64,000 nt of DNA from Anaerolineales bacterium. GTDB lineage: Bacteria > Chloroflexota > Anaerolineae > Anaerolineales > Villigracilaceae. The DNA is taken from positions 1 to 64,000 of the forward strand of contig JAEURH010000003.1 of the NCBI GenBank assembly GCA_016789365.1, read 5' to 3'. A program made the position numbers and the translations under genes. This document shows positions 39,083-49,767 of the stretch, piece by piece. The first letter of the stretch is position 1, and every line of letters starts with the position of its first letter. The notes beneath the pieces were generated by a model. That model saw only the letters and a program-made list of their open reading frames with translations. It ran no database searches and was not told where the DNA came from.

Positions 39083-42000
39083 CTAACGTGTTCTTTCTGT
39101 TTCTAACTGAAAAGTGCTTGTCTCCGTTTTTATTAGCACCGCTCGAACTGCAATGCGGTTAGCGTATGTATCATTGCCTTCGTTATAGTTTTTGCATGTA
39201 ATCAGCGTGAGCCAAGCATCTTCCTCATGCTTTAACACAGTCATGTTGTATGGGCTGACTATGCTGTTTGTACGCACTTCGTATACATACTTTGTGCCAT
39301 AGGCATAGACAATGATTTGGTCGCCCCATTTCAAATCACCAAGCTTTGCAAATGGACCTTGTTCACCAGTTGGTAAAGTGACATGCCCAGCTAGTCCGCT
39401 GTTTCCTAACCAGCCAGGGAAGGCAGTTCCCTCTAACCATCCCGCTTGACTCCACAACCACGAGACATCCCAATCCTCTTTAACAAGGGGCACGCCGACA
39501 ATTGGCATTTTTACGCCGAGTTTTGGAATTTCTAACCAAACGTCAGTTGCAGTATATGCTTTTTCAGTGGGTTGTTCTGAAAGGTTGGTAATCACATTCG
39601 GCGCAAACCCAGAGTTTGGAAGTTTCTTTGGCAAGTTTGCATCACTATCTACTGCAATTGGCGCATTAATAGTCACTCTATCTAAAACACTATACACGTT
39701 CACTGGGTCAAGTGGGTCATACCAGCGTTCAGTAGATGCAATGTTGTAAGCAGAGAGTTGCACAGGCAAGCCATTAAGTTGCGGGTCAATTGGGAGAGAC
39801 GTCCACGCTACGGAGGCTTCATTTATAGCAGGCGAGCCAACCAAAAAGGCTGAGAATGTAATAGTAGAGGTTTGCCCAAGTGGGAATACTGCCCATTCAA
39901 AGATTAAATCCGTTGTAGTAGCACCTGGATTGCAGTAGGTATTCGCAGGGGTATCTGGTGCAAGCCCAGCAGTATATTGAACTGTACATTGCGCATATTG
40001 AAGTGTGGGTGGTAAAAAGTCTGAAACGATAACATCAAATGCGTCGGTTTGACTGGCTGGTGTTGTATGGTCAATCACCAGTGTGAATTGCACAGGCGTT
40101 CCAATTGGCACATTATTCACAGGTGTAGCACTCTTATTAATTACTAAATCTGGTTCAACAATAATAACGTCTGGTGCACTCGTAGTGAATGAGCCATTAT
40201 CCCACGCCCAAGTAGCACTGTTATTTAACTGCACGCCACTTTGATTTTCAATCACATCCAACACAATCGCACGGTATTGAATCACAATTTGTTGGTTTGG
40301 CGCAGTAACCGTAATGGGTGTAGGCAACGTAAATACAATTTGCCTGCCATCGTTGGCTGGGCTCGCCGATGTTCCTACTGCTGGCGTAACGGCAGGTGGG
40401 CATACATTGGCGGTTTCATCTACCCCTTGCACAAAGACCGAAACACAATCCACAAACGCAAGCCCTAAATCCAATTGGTCGGTAATGGTGGCATTATTTA
40501 ATGTGTGTCCATTTGGAAGTTCAATTTCAATTTGGTAAGTGACAATTTCACCAATTGCAACATTATTGCCACTAGTAAATGTTTCGTTCGTGTCAATAAT
40601 TGTCTTTGATAAACCGTTGTTTGAAAGGAAGCCGAAATCAACTGTTGGATTTGTAGTTGTGCCATTTGCATTGTTGACTGTGTTGTTTGATGCCGCCCCA
40701 ACGCTTCCTGGCGTGAGTGACACAGGGTTGCTGGAAACCAAGCCTAGTCCTTCGCCTAAGCCATTGTCATTGCTGTCTGTGTTGGTGTTTGGACTCGCTG
40801 AGTCGGCACTATCAAAAGTATCAATTGTGCTGGCATAGCCTACTGGCGGAAGCATGCGCACAATGTAATCGCCTTGTGGCAAACCGCTGAATAAATATGT
40901 TCCGCTAGTGCCAGTGGTTACACCACCTGAAGCGTCATCTGCTGTGCCTAAAATGCCATCGGGTCCAACATTAATTTCTGTTGTGCCGTTGCTAGCAAAT
41001 AGTTGCACAACTGCTCCAGCCAGCGGTGTATCACCTGAATCAAATGTGCCATTGCTATTTCTGTCAACAAATAATAGGTTGCCTAACTCTACACGATAGA
41101 ACCCAAAGTCCACGGTCATATTAGCGCGTACGTCAGGGTTTGTGCCTTGCCCAACACCTGTTTCAAGGTCGTTTTCACCTGTTGGTTCGCTATTGCCAGG
41201 TCCCAATGTAACAGTGCGGGAGGCAACTGCGCCAGGCAAGTCACTGTTGAATAGATTCAGTTCGCCATTGTCGTCAGAGTCAACATTAGTATCGGGGTCT
41301 GGTGCGGCGGTTTCAGCGGTAGTTCCATTTGCTTGCATAGATGTTCCAGAAGACCAGTAACTTTGTAGCACACCACCAGAAGTGAAGTTAGAAGCGGCGA
41401 TGACTACAACATAATCACCAGCGGGTAAGTTATCAAACAAGTAATACCCACCGTTCGTAGTGGTATCGGTTGCTAAAACTGTAGTCAAGTCGCTGGCGGC
41501 ATATAGTTGCACAAGCACATCATTTACGCCCAATTCGCCTGAGTCAATCTGGCTGTTGTTGTTTGTATCAAACCAAACGCGGTTCCCCAGGCTATATGTT
41601 GTAACAATGACGCCAAAGTCCACAGTGGGGTTGGTGGTCGTCCCATTTGTATTGCTCACTGCATTATTATTTTGTGCGCCAGTGCTACCAGGGGTAAGCG
41701 CAAACAAAGCAGAGAACACTTCGCCTGCGCCCACGCCAATACCGTTGTCGTTGTTATCTGCATTTGTATTCGGGTTAGCATTATCTGTGCTATTAAAAGT
41801 ATCGATAGTGCTAGAAGAGCCTGCTGGTGCTTGAACGCTGACGATGTAATTACCGGCTGGTAAACCAGAGAATAGATATAAGCCATTAGAGTCGGTGACC
41901 ATGCCGCCGGGTGCGTCGTCTGCTGTGCCAAGAATGCCGTCTGGTCCAACTGGAATTTCTATATTTGTTGTTCCATCTGAAGCATATAGACGTACCTGAA

Positions 42001-45000
42001 TACCTGTAAGCGGAGTATCTGCTCCATCAAATGCGCCATTGTGGTCAAGGTCGTTGAATACTAGGTTACCTACCTCCACACGGTAGAAGCCAAAGTCCAC
42101 AGTCATATTGGCGCGTCCATCTGGTTGGTTGCCTTGTGAGCCGCCATCTAAATCTGCTTCGCCAGTAGGTTCGGTTAATCCATTGGCACCTAAAGTAACT
42201 GCTTGCGAAAGAACCGCCCCACTGAGTGAACCGCTGGTTTGTCTCATGCCGTTGTCATCGCTGTCATTGCTGCCATCGTTGTCATCGGGGTCAGGCGCAA
42301 GTGCTTCTGTAGTTGTGCCATTGGCTTGCATTGTGGTACCAGAAGACCAATATCCGACCAATCTTCCCGTGCCAGTAAAGTTAGAGGCGGGTAACACCAC
42401 AACATAATCGCCAGGGGGCAAGTAATCAAATAGGTAATATCCGTTTGCGTTGGTAGTTGTTGTACGAGGGTTTCCATCAGCGAGTACAGACGTGGTTGGG
42501 TTGCCACTTGCATTGGCATGGTAGAGTGCCACTAGAACATTTTCTACGCCAACCTCACCTGAATCAATCAGGCTATTGTTATTGGTATCAAACCAAATAC
42601 GGTTGCCCAACGCATAGGTTTGGACAAAACCGAAGTCTATTGTCAAATCACTGTTGGCGTCAGTTTCGCCGAAGCGTCCGCGTGAGTTTGTACCATCGCC
42701 GGCGGTGGGGTTGAATCCCAGTGCCATGTTAGCATCACCGCTCCCTGTTTCGCCAGTAGGCATACCTGTTAATGGGATGGTTGATAGGTTAATAGATGTT
42801 GAGATAACCCCATAACCAGTAGTGGGGTTAAGTGGGTCACGCCCGTTGTCAAGGCTATCTGTGTTGTTGGAGGCGTTGTCCACATGCCCAGTGCTACTGG
42901 TATATCCAAATAATGGATTTCCAGAGCCAAAGTTTGAAGCATCCACGCCAATAATATAGCGCCCGGGTGGGATATTATCGAACAAATAGTAGCCGTTAGA
43001 GTCTGTTATATCCCATGCAATCCAGTCATCACTTGAGTCGCCAATTACTCCAAGGTCGTCGGGGATTCCATCGTTATTTGCATCACGGTAGAGGCGTACT
43101 ACTGCTCCAACTACAGGCAATTCACCTGCGTCGAAAATACCATTATTGGTATTTGTACCAGCACCAGTATCAAACCATAAATAGTTACCAAGACTGCGTG
43201 GTGGGCGTACAAAGCCAAAATCAATGGTTAAGTTACTGTCTACATCTATTTGACCATAATTGCCACGGTTATTCGGACCGAAGGCAGGGTTGGTGCTTAT
43301 GTCAATTTCATTTCCTGATGTTAGTGGTTCTGTGCCGTATGCCATTTCAATACGTTGGCTAGTAATACCAGTTGAGGCGGGGTTAGCAGAGTCAATGCCG
43401 TTATCATTCATATCAGTAGCATCGTCTGCTGGTGGAGTACGGTCGTAACTGCTGATATAGTTTTGCAAAGGTTGCCCTGCGCCAAAGTTTGAGGAAGGAA
43501 TATGAACATAGTAATTGTCACCAGGTTGTAAACGTTCAAAGAGGTAGTAACCATTTGCATCAGTGGTTGTGAAGCGGATAAGTGTATCAGGGCTTCCGCC
43601 ACCTACCTGTAATCCGGGGGTACCATTGGTATCTCGCCAAAGTTCGACGCGCACGCCAGCAACCCCTGGCTCTGTACCATCCTGAATGCCATTGTTATAT
43701 TGTGAGCGGAAAACTGTTTCGCCTGAGCCACTATCGAACCAGACACGGTTGCCGAGACTCATCGGCGGGATAAAGCCAAAGTCAATGGTTAGGTTGCTTT
43801 GATTATCTGGTTCGCCAAAACGACCACGTGAATTGGTACCATCCCAACCTGTGGGGTTAAATACTTGATTGGTAGGAGGGCCTGGGTCTGCCTCGCCGCT
43901 GATATGGGTTTCACCAGTTGGTGTACCCACACCTCGTGTTAAGGTCACTGCATTGCTCCAGATGCCAGCGGTTTCTGGTTGTTCAGAATTTATCCCGTTA
44001 TCGTTTTGGTCATCATCGTTGCTGAAGGTGGGTTGGCTGCTGTACCAGCCTGCTAGCACGCCTCCATTTTGGAAGTTATTTGGAGCAACCCAAACGAAGT
44101 AAGTGCCAGGGTCAAGGTTATCAAATAGATAGAAACCATTTGCGTCAGTAATATCGAAGCGCATGTATTCCTGCGGGTCAGGAATGCCATTACCGTTGCC
44201 GTCTCGATAGAGTTCGACGCGTGCACCAACTACTGAAGGTTCGTTGGGTTGGCGAATACCATCGTTAATTGTCCCGCCACCTGCGCCATTATCAAACCAG
44301 AGATGATTCCCAATGCTAAAAGGAATGTCTGTGCCGCCGAAGAAGCCAAAATCTACGGTCAAGTCGCTGTTGTTGTCGCGTTCTCCGTTTACGCCACGGC
44401 GGGTGCCAGCAGGACCATCGCGGTCATTGGATGATAGGTCAGTTTCATTCACTGGTTCATTTCCAGCAGAAAGCGTGATAACAGGGCTAAACACTTCCAA
44501 GCCGGGAGTGGCGGGATCAATACCATGGTCGCTACGGTCTGAGTTACTATCCGGTGGATTTGTATAAGTAGCACTTGGAGGTGTACCTGTGCTACTTCGT
44601 AAATTGTAAAGAGGTTGCCCAACATTAAAGTTAACTGCTGGAATACCAACAACATAATCGCCAGCAGGTAGATTACTAAATAAGTAATATCCACCACTAT
44701 CGGTAGTTATTGTAGCAATTGGGGTGGTAGTATCCGATGCTAGATAGAGATGCACTAACACGCCAGAGATGCCAGGGTTGAGGTCGTCAGGGGCGTTAAT
44801 GGTGCCACTGTTATCGGCATCACGCCAGACGCGGTTACCGATGCTGAAGCGTTCGGGAATAGTGATACCTACCTTGCGGGGTTCAGATGCCAATAAGTCA
44901 CGGATGTTAAGAGTTAAATCTTGATAAGAACCAACATGTGAAAAAGAGTTCCAAGCAATCTCACGAGACTGTGCGTCATCATTATTGAACACGCCAACCG

Positions 45001-47824
45001 TAGGCGAATCTGCTGGGATGGACATTGGCATACCAAAGCGAACGATGTTGGTTGGGCTACCTTCAATATAAGGAGCAATGGTGAATCCACTATTGAGGCG
45101 AATGCGATATGAGCGTACTGTTGACCAATCGCTAATACCGCTTGCATCAAACCATGTGTTGTTACAGCCAGCGGGGATTGTGTCACCAGGATTTTGATTG
45201 AAGACTTCAGGGCGACAGGGGTTTGTAGTTAGGTTATATTCGATTGTAAAATTGGACGCAACTAAGCCAGCACCACCTAAGAATTGGATAGGTCCAGTCA
45301 TTACTGGTCGAAATTCAGAATCGCGCGCTGAATTAAATAAAGTGCCGCCTGAGCCTCGGTCTCCATAATATGGCAAGATATCATATAGAACATAGTTCAA
45401 CATTGGCACATTGCCATCATTGTAAATTCGCAATTGGTACTCGAAGTCATCTAAATCTGCTGCACCTGGTGGTGGGGCGGCATATTGTCCAGGATTTAAT
45501 GCGCCTTCAGGATACGCTTGTGAAATACAAGGGAATCGTGTGAAAGAATTACTACTACCTGGCAAGCCACTCGTACCGCCGTTCGGGCAGGAGGCATCAG
45601 GAAGGAAAGTATCTTTGTTGATTACAACACTGTTGACACTGGCAGTACTGCGAATCCATTTTTCACCGCGTAATGCGGCAGAACGGTCAACAATGTACGC
45701 ATCCGTATTTTGACAAGCAGGTTCGGTTGTATTGCCATCGCCGTCAATATCGCTTGAGTCGGTTGTTTGTGTTCCAATTTCACACATCACATCCAGTGAA
45801 TCGGTGGTGGCAAATATTGTGTTCGTGCGTGAGCCGGGGGCTTGACCACGAGGGATACGAGCATAAAATTCAACGGTCAATACTTGGCTACTTAATGCTA
45901 GTTGCGGAATGGTTAAGTTGTTAATCTCCCAAAGCAAGGTTTGTCCTGCACCAGGGTTAGGACCACTCTGCATAAAACTCACAGTAGCACTTGGATAAGC
46001 AGTTGAAAGCAAAACACCGTTAACACGAACATCTCCTTGCCTTACAAAAATTAGGTCGTTAGGTAAGGTATCTAAGATAGTAGGATTAATTAACGGTGCT
46101 GAAGAGCGTTCTGTTAGTTCGACGCGCAATATATAGCGTAAGGTGTCGCCTGGTAGGATGGTAGTATCTGCAGTGAAAGGGCTGATGTTTGGGTTTTCCC
46201 ATTCATCCCAGGGTTCGCCGGGCGTTTCAGCCTTGCTGACTTGCAAACTAGCAAAATCACCTTGTACGGTAATGTTCTCATTTGCACATGGGTCTGTCAC
46301 TGGTCCGCCTTGCCCAACTCGTGTGACGTAAACACAGTTGGTATAGGTTTGCCCAATGGCAGCTGCAGGCAAGGCAACGCCAGAAGGCGGGTCAGCAGTT
46401 GTCGGCATTGCACGAGGCGTTGTACGAATTTCGGGGTTATTAGAGAATTGCCAGACGTAAGGCAAACCGAATTCATATATCCCATTAGCATCCCAATCAT
46501 GTTCGAATCGCCAGCGTACATTGGTTATATTCGTTACAGGGGCGGTGTATGTAGCATTGGTATTGTAAAGAGCAGGTTGGCTGGGAAAAGCAGTCCAAGT
46601 ACTTCCATTGTTAGTTGAATATTCAATATAAGCGCGTACATAATCTTCGCTCCATGTGCCGCTGGTGACGCTAGTTACTTGCATCTGAGGCGGAAGATTA
46701 TCAATCATCACTACCTCATTGGCAGGGTAGTTTGTTAGATTGGTGTTTAGTTCAAGGACAAATCGGGCTGTACCGGTAATCCCTACGGGGTCACCTACAT
46801 CGCTTTTGCTGTAGGTTGGAACATCAACAATATTAATAAGGTTTGCTGGGTTTTCTGTATCAGAATCACCAAAGCAGTTTGGGCATGGAGTACCACTTGA
46901 ATCGGTATATCCAGCAGTTATAGATGCTGAATTATTAAGAGGGTCGCCAATATTGAAGGGTGGTGAAGGATAGCGAATAGTTACAAAGCGAGTAACACAA
47001 TCAGGCGGGTAAACAGGTCCTGCAACTGTGGGCCAGGTGACAACACCGCTGCTAAATGTCCCACCATTGCTGGCAGAAACAAATACTGCGCCAGTGGGCA
47101 ATGTATCAGTTAAGACGATATTGGTTAATGCGGCAATACCACCTGATGGAGGTGTGACAGGGCAGAGTTGTAAACGATAGGTAACATCTGTATCCACTGT
47201 TGGTTCGATGATTGGTGCTACACGGCTTTTAGTTAAATTCCAGCTAGGTGAAACGGGACCAACAGTGATAGGCGGAGCAGAAGCGGGTATAGCGTTTGTC
47301 CAGCCGACGGGTCCGGGTGGGTCAATTCGCCCATTGACAGTGTTATTAATTGTAGTGGGCAATGGGCGTAAATCATTACTCACACGCACAGCAATAACAG
47401 CATCGTATTGCGTACCATCTAGTAAGTTATTATCGCTTTTAGTGATAGTAATAGTGCGAGTTCCGCCGTTATAACTAATGATAAACCCGCTTGGCACAGA
47501 AGAATTTGGGGGTGGTAAATATTCCAAACCTGCTTGTAGCACATCGGTAATTTCCATTTGTCCACATGCGGTTGTTAAACTACTACATTCCCAACGAATG
47601 CGATAGCGAATCACGTCGCCTACTTGAGCCTCAGTAATGTTATCGTCTACTGTTTTGGTTAAGATTAATTGAGGCTCACCGCTTTGCAAAACTGGTGAAA
47701 ATTCTATTTTGATGGCATCATTTTCAGCAGGCAATGAAGCCGCAAGTGCCATCGTTACTGGATCTATTATCAATGACGTGATAGCGGTAAATAATAAAAA
47801 TAAAGACCGAAACAATCTCAACAT
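39083..47824 (-). CDS. Giant secreted repeat protein with LPNSG motif and fused C-terminal sortase domain
   Basis: A 2913-residue protein from ATG 47824, which has AAAGGAAAA upstream; an earlier TTG lies before that site. After a signal peptide (LFRSLFLLFTAITSLI), residues ~35-980 are DUF11-like adhesin domains (QLILTKTVDDNITEAQVGD, LTKSRVAPIIEPTVDTDV). Residues ~985-2400 are eight SdrD-B-like repeats, each opening with (S/A)LGNRVWFDTNNN and carrying D-x-D/N-x-x-G loops. Two more DUF11 domains follow. Then come LPNSG (2735-2739) and a sortase domain (~2757-2905) with His2814 (LAGHVT), Cys2877 (LITCKN) and Arg2890 or 2894 (NRIAVRA). It probably forms a long surface fibre; the sortase could anchor or crosslink it. 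Confidence 0.88.
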   Translation of the reverse strand: MLRLFRSLFLLFTAITSLIIDPVTMALAASLPAENDAIKIEFSPVLQSGEPQLILTKTVDDNITEAQVGDVIRYRIRWECSSLTTACGQMEITDVLQAGLEYLPPPNSSVPSGFIISYNGGTRTITITKSDNNLLDGTQYDAVIAVRVSNDLRPLPTTINNTVNGRIDPPGPVGWTNAIPASAPPITVGPVSPSWNLTKSRVAPIIEPTVDTDVTYRLQLCPVTPPSGGIAALTNIVLTDTLPTGAVFVSASNGGTFSSGVVTWPTVAGPVYPPDCVTRFVTIRYPSPPFNIGDPLNNSASITAGYTDSSGTPCPNCFGDSDTENPANLINIVDVPTYSKSDVGDPVGITGTARFVLELNTNLTNYPANEVVMIDNLPPQMQVTSVTSGTWSEDYVRAYIEYSTNNGSTWTAFPSQPALYNTNATYTAPVTNITNVRWRFEHDWDANGIYEFGLPYVWQFSNNPEIRTTPRAMPTTADPPSGVALPAAAIGQTYTNCVYVTRVGQGGPVTDPCANENITVQGDFASLQVSKAETPGEPWDEWENPNISPFTADTTILPGDTLRYILRVELTERSSAPLINPTILDTLPNDLIFVRQGDVRVNGVLLSTAYPSATVSFMQSGPNPGAGQTLLWEINNLTIPQLALSSQVLTVEFYARIPRGQAPGSRTNTIFATTDSLDVMCEIGTQTTDSSDIDGDGNTTEPACQNTDAYIVDRSAALRGEKWIRSTASVNSVVINKDTFLPDASCPNGGTSGLPGSSNSFTRFPCISQAYPEGALNPGQYAAPPPGAADLDDFEYQLRIYNDGNVPMLNYVLYDILPYYGDRGSGGTLFNSARDSEFRPVMTGPIQFLGGAGLVASNFTIEYNLTTNPCRPEVFNQNPGDTIPAGCNNTWFDASGISDWSTVRSYRIRLNSGFTIAPYIEGSPTNIVRFGMPMSIPADSPTVGVFNNDDAQSREIAWNSFSHVGSYQDLTLNIRDLLASEPRKVGITIPERFSIGNRVWRDADNSGTINAPDDLNPGISGVLVHLYLASDTTTPIATITTDSGGYYLFSNLPAGDYVVGIPAVNFNVGQPLYNLRSSTGTPPSATYTNPPDSNSDRSDHGIDPATPGLEVFSPVITLSAGNEPVNETDLSSNDRDGPAGTRRGVNGERDNNSDLTVDFGFFGGTDIPFSIGNHLWFDNGAGGGTINDGIRQPNEPSVVGARVELYRDGNGNGIPDPQEYMRFDITDANGFYLFDNLDPGTYFVWVAPNNFQNGGVLAGWYSSQPTFSNDDDQNDNGINSEQPETAGIWSNAVTLTRGVGTPTGETHISGEADPGPPTNQVFNPTGWDGTNSRGRFGEPDNQSNLTIDFGFIPPMSLGNRVWFDSGSGETVFRSQYNNGIQDGTEPGVAGVRVELWRDTNGTPGLQVGGGSPDTLIRFTTTDANGYYLFERLQPGDNYYVHIPSSNFGAGQPLQNYISSYDRTPPADDATDMNDNGIDSANPASTGITSQRIEMAYGTEPLTSGNEIDISTNPAFGPNNRGNYGQIDVDSNLTIDFGFVRPPRSLGNYLWFDTGAGTNTNNGIFDAGELPVVGAVVRLYRDANNDGIPDDLGVIGDSSDDWIAWDITDSNGYYLFDNIPPGRYIIGVDASNFGSGNPLFGYTSSTGHVDNASNNTDSLDNGRDPLNPTTGYGVISTSINLSTIPLTGMPTGETGSGDANMALGFNPTAGDGTNSRGRFGETDANSDLTIDFGFVQTYALGNRIWFDTNNNSLIDSGEVGVENVLVALYHANASGNPTTSVLADGNPRTTTTNANGYYLFDYLPPGDYVVVLPASNFTGTGRLVGYWSSGTTMQANGTTTEALAPDPDDNDGSNDSDDNGMRQTSGSLSGAVLSQAVTLGANGLTEPTGEADLDGGSQGNQPDGRANMTVDFGFYRVEVGNLVFNDLDHNGAFDGADTPLTGIQVRLYASDGTTNIEIPVGPDGILGTADDAPGGMVTDSNGLYLFSGLPAGNYIVSVQAPAGSSSTIDTFNSTDNANPNTNADNNDNGIGVGAGEVFSALFALTPGSTGAQNNNAVSNTNGTTTNPTVDFGVIVTTYSLGNRVWFDTNNNSQIDSGELGVNDVLVQLYAASDLTTVLATDTTTNGGYYLFDNLPAGDYVVVIAASNFTSGGVLQSYWSSGTSMQANGTTAETAAPDPDTNVDSDDNGELNLFNSDLPGAVASRTVTLGPGNSEPTGENDLETGVGQGTNPDVRANMTVDFGFYRVELGNLLFVDRNSNGTFDSGDTPLAGAVVQLFASNGTTEINVGPDGILGTADDASGGVTTGTSGTYLFSGLPQGDYIVRMLPPVGYASTIDTFDSADSASPNTNTDSNDNGLGEGLGLVSSNPVSLTPGSVGAASNNTVNNANGTTTNPTVDFGFLSNNGLSKTIIDTNETFTSGNNVAIGEIVTYQIEIELPNGHTLNNATITDQLDLGLAFVDCVSVFVQGVDETANVCPPAVTPAVGTSASPANDGRQIVFTLPTPITVTAPNQQIVIQYRAIVLDVIENQSGVQLNNSATWAWDNGSFTTSAPDVIIVEPDLVINKSATPVNNVPIGTPVQFTLVIDHTTPASQTDAFDVIVSDFLPPTLQYAQCTVQYTAGLAPDTPANTYCNPGATTTDLIFEWAVFPLGQTSTITFSAFLVGSPAINEASVAWTSLPIDPQLNGLPVQLSAYNIASTERWYDPLDPVNVYSVLDRVTINAPIAVDSDANLPKKLPNSGFAPNVITNLSEQPTEKAYTATDVWLEIPKLGVKMPIVGVPLVKEDWDVSWLWSQAGWLEGTAFPGWLGNSGLAGHVTLPTGEQGPFAKLGDLKWGDQIIVYAYGTKYVYEVRTNSIVSPYNMTVLKHEEDAWLTLITCKNYNEGNDTYANRIAVRAVLIKTETSTFQLETERTR
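40620..44870 (-). repeat. Eight SdrD-B-like coding repeats
   Basis: Repeat openings read LGN(R/H/Y/L)(V/L)(W/F)xD and lie near plus-strand positions 44865, 44326, 43762, 43195, 42620, 42075, 41597 and 41085. Unit length is about 480-575 bases. The shared closing segments encode NGYYLFDNLPPGDYxV and LTIDFGF. Units differ by many substitutions, so the array is old and not recently amplified. The fifth to eighth units alternate between a W-type and a short F-type opening. Confidence 0.85.
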
Positions 47825-48060
47825 ACATTTTCCTTTAACCAAAACAACAAAGCCTTAGCCAATTTCGCTACTGCTAGCCTGCATGAATAATAAAATAATG
47901 ACTTTCGCAATATTATATATATCTTTCAAATTTTATAGGAGGTTAGTACTAGGGTCAACGGTTATAAATGACAGAAATGAAAAGTTTGCAAATTTGTCTG
48001 CACTGGAATTAATAAATTTCAATAGCAGGAGATAATCTTTCATAGTGATAAAATATTCTC

Positions 48061-49611
48061 ATGTCCATTGTCCCATCTATGCTTCCAGATTTTCGTGTAC
48101 GGCAGAGAGATTATCTGCTGGAAATTTCGCGTTTACTCACGCAGGAATTAGATTTGGAAAAATTGTTGGCGCGGATTTTACGATTTTCAATTGAAATGTT
48201 AGCAGGGCAAGCAGGGATTATTGCATTAAAACTGACAGGTGGCTGGAAAGTGGCGGCGGCACATGGCATTGCCCCAGCCTTTCTTTCCTATTTATCTCCA
48301 TTGTTAGCAGAAGAAAAAGTGCGTGAGTTAGATGTGAACGAACTCAACCGCATGTTAAAGGAACTGACCTATACTGCCAGTATGGGCTTATTAAATGGAA
48401 CAGGTTTACCACTTTCCACACGCGGGCAAGTGATTGGCGTAATTTTTATTTTTAGAAATTACCCCGATGTATTTACGCCAAATGACCGTGTACTTTTACA
48501 ATCATTTGCTGACCAAGCCGCAATTGCCGTGTTAAATGCTCAACTTTATGGGCAAGTGACATTTGAAAAGCAACGCCTTGATGCGTTGCTTGAATCAGCC
48601 GCAGATGGCATTTTGATTTTAGACGCGGCATTAAATATTGAACGATGCAACGGCGCGTTTGAAAAAATGCTTGGGCAAAACCGCGATGAAATCATCAATA
48701 AAAATCATAGTGAAATTATTAAGTGGAAGAAAGAGCCACAAGGTAGCACATTAGAAGAATCGGTTGCGAATGGCTGGCCCCTCACGCCCAATGCCACTTT
48801 ATATGTTGAAGGTGATTTAGAAAGACCACTTCCCCCACCGTTGCCCGTTGGTATTACATACGCGCCATTAATTGATGAAGAAGGTAAACTACGCAATGTA
48901 ATTTTAAGCGTTCGTGATATTACACACTTCCGAACTGCGGATGAAATTAAAGCAACTTTTATTTCAATTGTCAGCCATGAATTAAGAACACCTGTGGCTT
49001 TGATTAAAGGCTACGCTTCGACTTTGCGCCGAGATGATGCTAAATGGGATAAGCGCACTATCAGTGATTCACTAGCCGTAATTGAAGAAGAAGCCGATAG
49101 GTTATCCAAAATGGTGGATGATTTGCTCGACGCTTCGCGTTTACAAGCAGGCGGTTTGAGTTTGAATCAGGCTGATGTTTCATTACCCAACTTGGGGCAA
49201 AGAGTTGAGGCGCGATTTTCTTCTCAATCTCCAAAGCATAAAATCATCACAGACTTTCCTGAAAATTTTCCCGTCATTCTTGGTGATGAAAATCGTTTGG
49301 AGCAAGTGGTTTCAAATTTGGTATCAAATGCTTTGAAGTATGCCAGTGAAGGCGAAATTAAAATTAGTGGCTCTTTTACACCTGAGCAAGTTATTGTTTG
49401 CGTGAGCGACCAAGGCCCAGGCATTGATAAGCGAGACCTGCCACATATTTTTGATAGATTTTATCGTTCGACATCTGCTGTGAAACAGACCAAAGGTGCA
49501 GGTTTGGGGCTATATTTGGCGCGAGCAATTGTGGAAGCACACGGTGGGCGCATCTGGGCGGATTCGGCAGTTGGTTCTGGCGCACGAATTTGTTTCTCGC
49601 TACCACGTTAG
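48061..49611 (+). CDS. Soluble histidine kinase (GAF, PAS, HisKA, HATPase)
   Basis: A 516-residue cytosolic kinase. A GAF domain spans ~20-165 (LLARILRFSIEMLAGQAGI), a PAS domain ~175-290 (LLESAADGILILDAALNIERC), HisKA has His306 in SIVSHELRTPVAL, and the ATPase domain shows NLVSNALKYA, SDQGPGIDKRDL and GAGLGLYLARAI. There is no membrane segment, so it senses an internal signal. It diverges from the giant surface-protein gene across 236 bases, which makes that gene a possible target of its pathway; no response regulator is adjacent. Confidence 0.9.
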   Translation: MSIVPSMLPDFRVRQRDYLLEISRLLTQELDLEKLLARILRFSIEMLAGQAGIIALKLTGGWKVAAAHGIAPAFLSYLSPLLAEEKVRELDVNELNRMLKELTYTASMGLLNGTGLPLSTRGQVIGVIFIFRNYPDVFTPNDRVLLQSFADQAAIAVLNAQLYGQVTFEKQRLDALLESAADGILILDAALNIERCNGAFEKMLGQNRDEIINKNHSEIIKWKKEPQGSTLEESVANGWPLTPNATLYVEGDLERPLPPPLPVGITYAPLIDEEGKLRNVILSVRDITHFRTADEIKATFISIVSHELRTPVALIKGYASTLRRDDAKWDKRTISDSLAVIEEEADRLSKMVDDLLDASRLQAGGLSLNQADVSLPNLGQRVEARFSSQSPKHKIITDFPENFPVILGDENRLEQVVSNLVSNALKYASEGEIKISGSFTPEQVIVCVSDQGPGIDKRDLPHIFDRFYRSTSAVKQTKGAGLGLYLARAIVEAHGGRIWADSAVGSGARICFSLPR

Positions 49612-49767
49612 GTTTGGCAAAAGATAACCCTACTTTTGAACCTCGCAAATTAAAGAATCAAAAGGTAAAATGGCGGGAAATCATTTATCTTAAGATATTC
49701 AAAATGATTTGAGTCATACGCGAGCGTTTGGCTACGCGCAAATATTTTATAAAAGGATAAACCGTAC

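Noticed and set aside
47825..47842. TTG start six codons upstream in the giant gene
   Set aside because: The codons contain the AAAGGA ribosome-binding site of the ATG at 47824.
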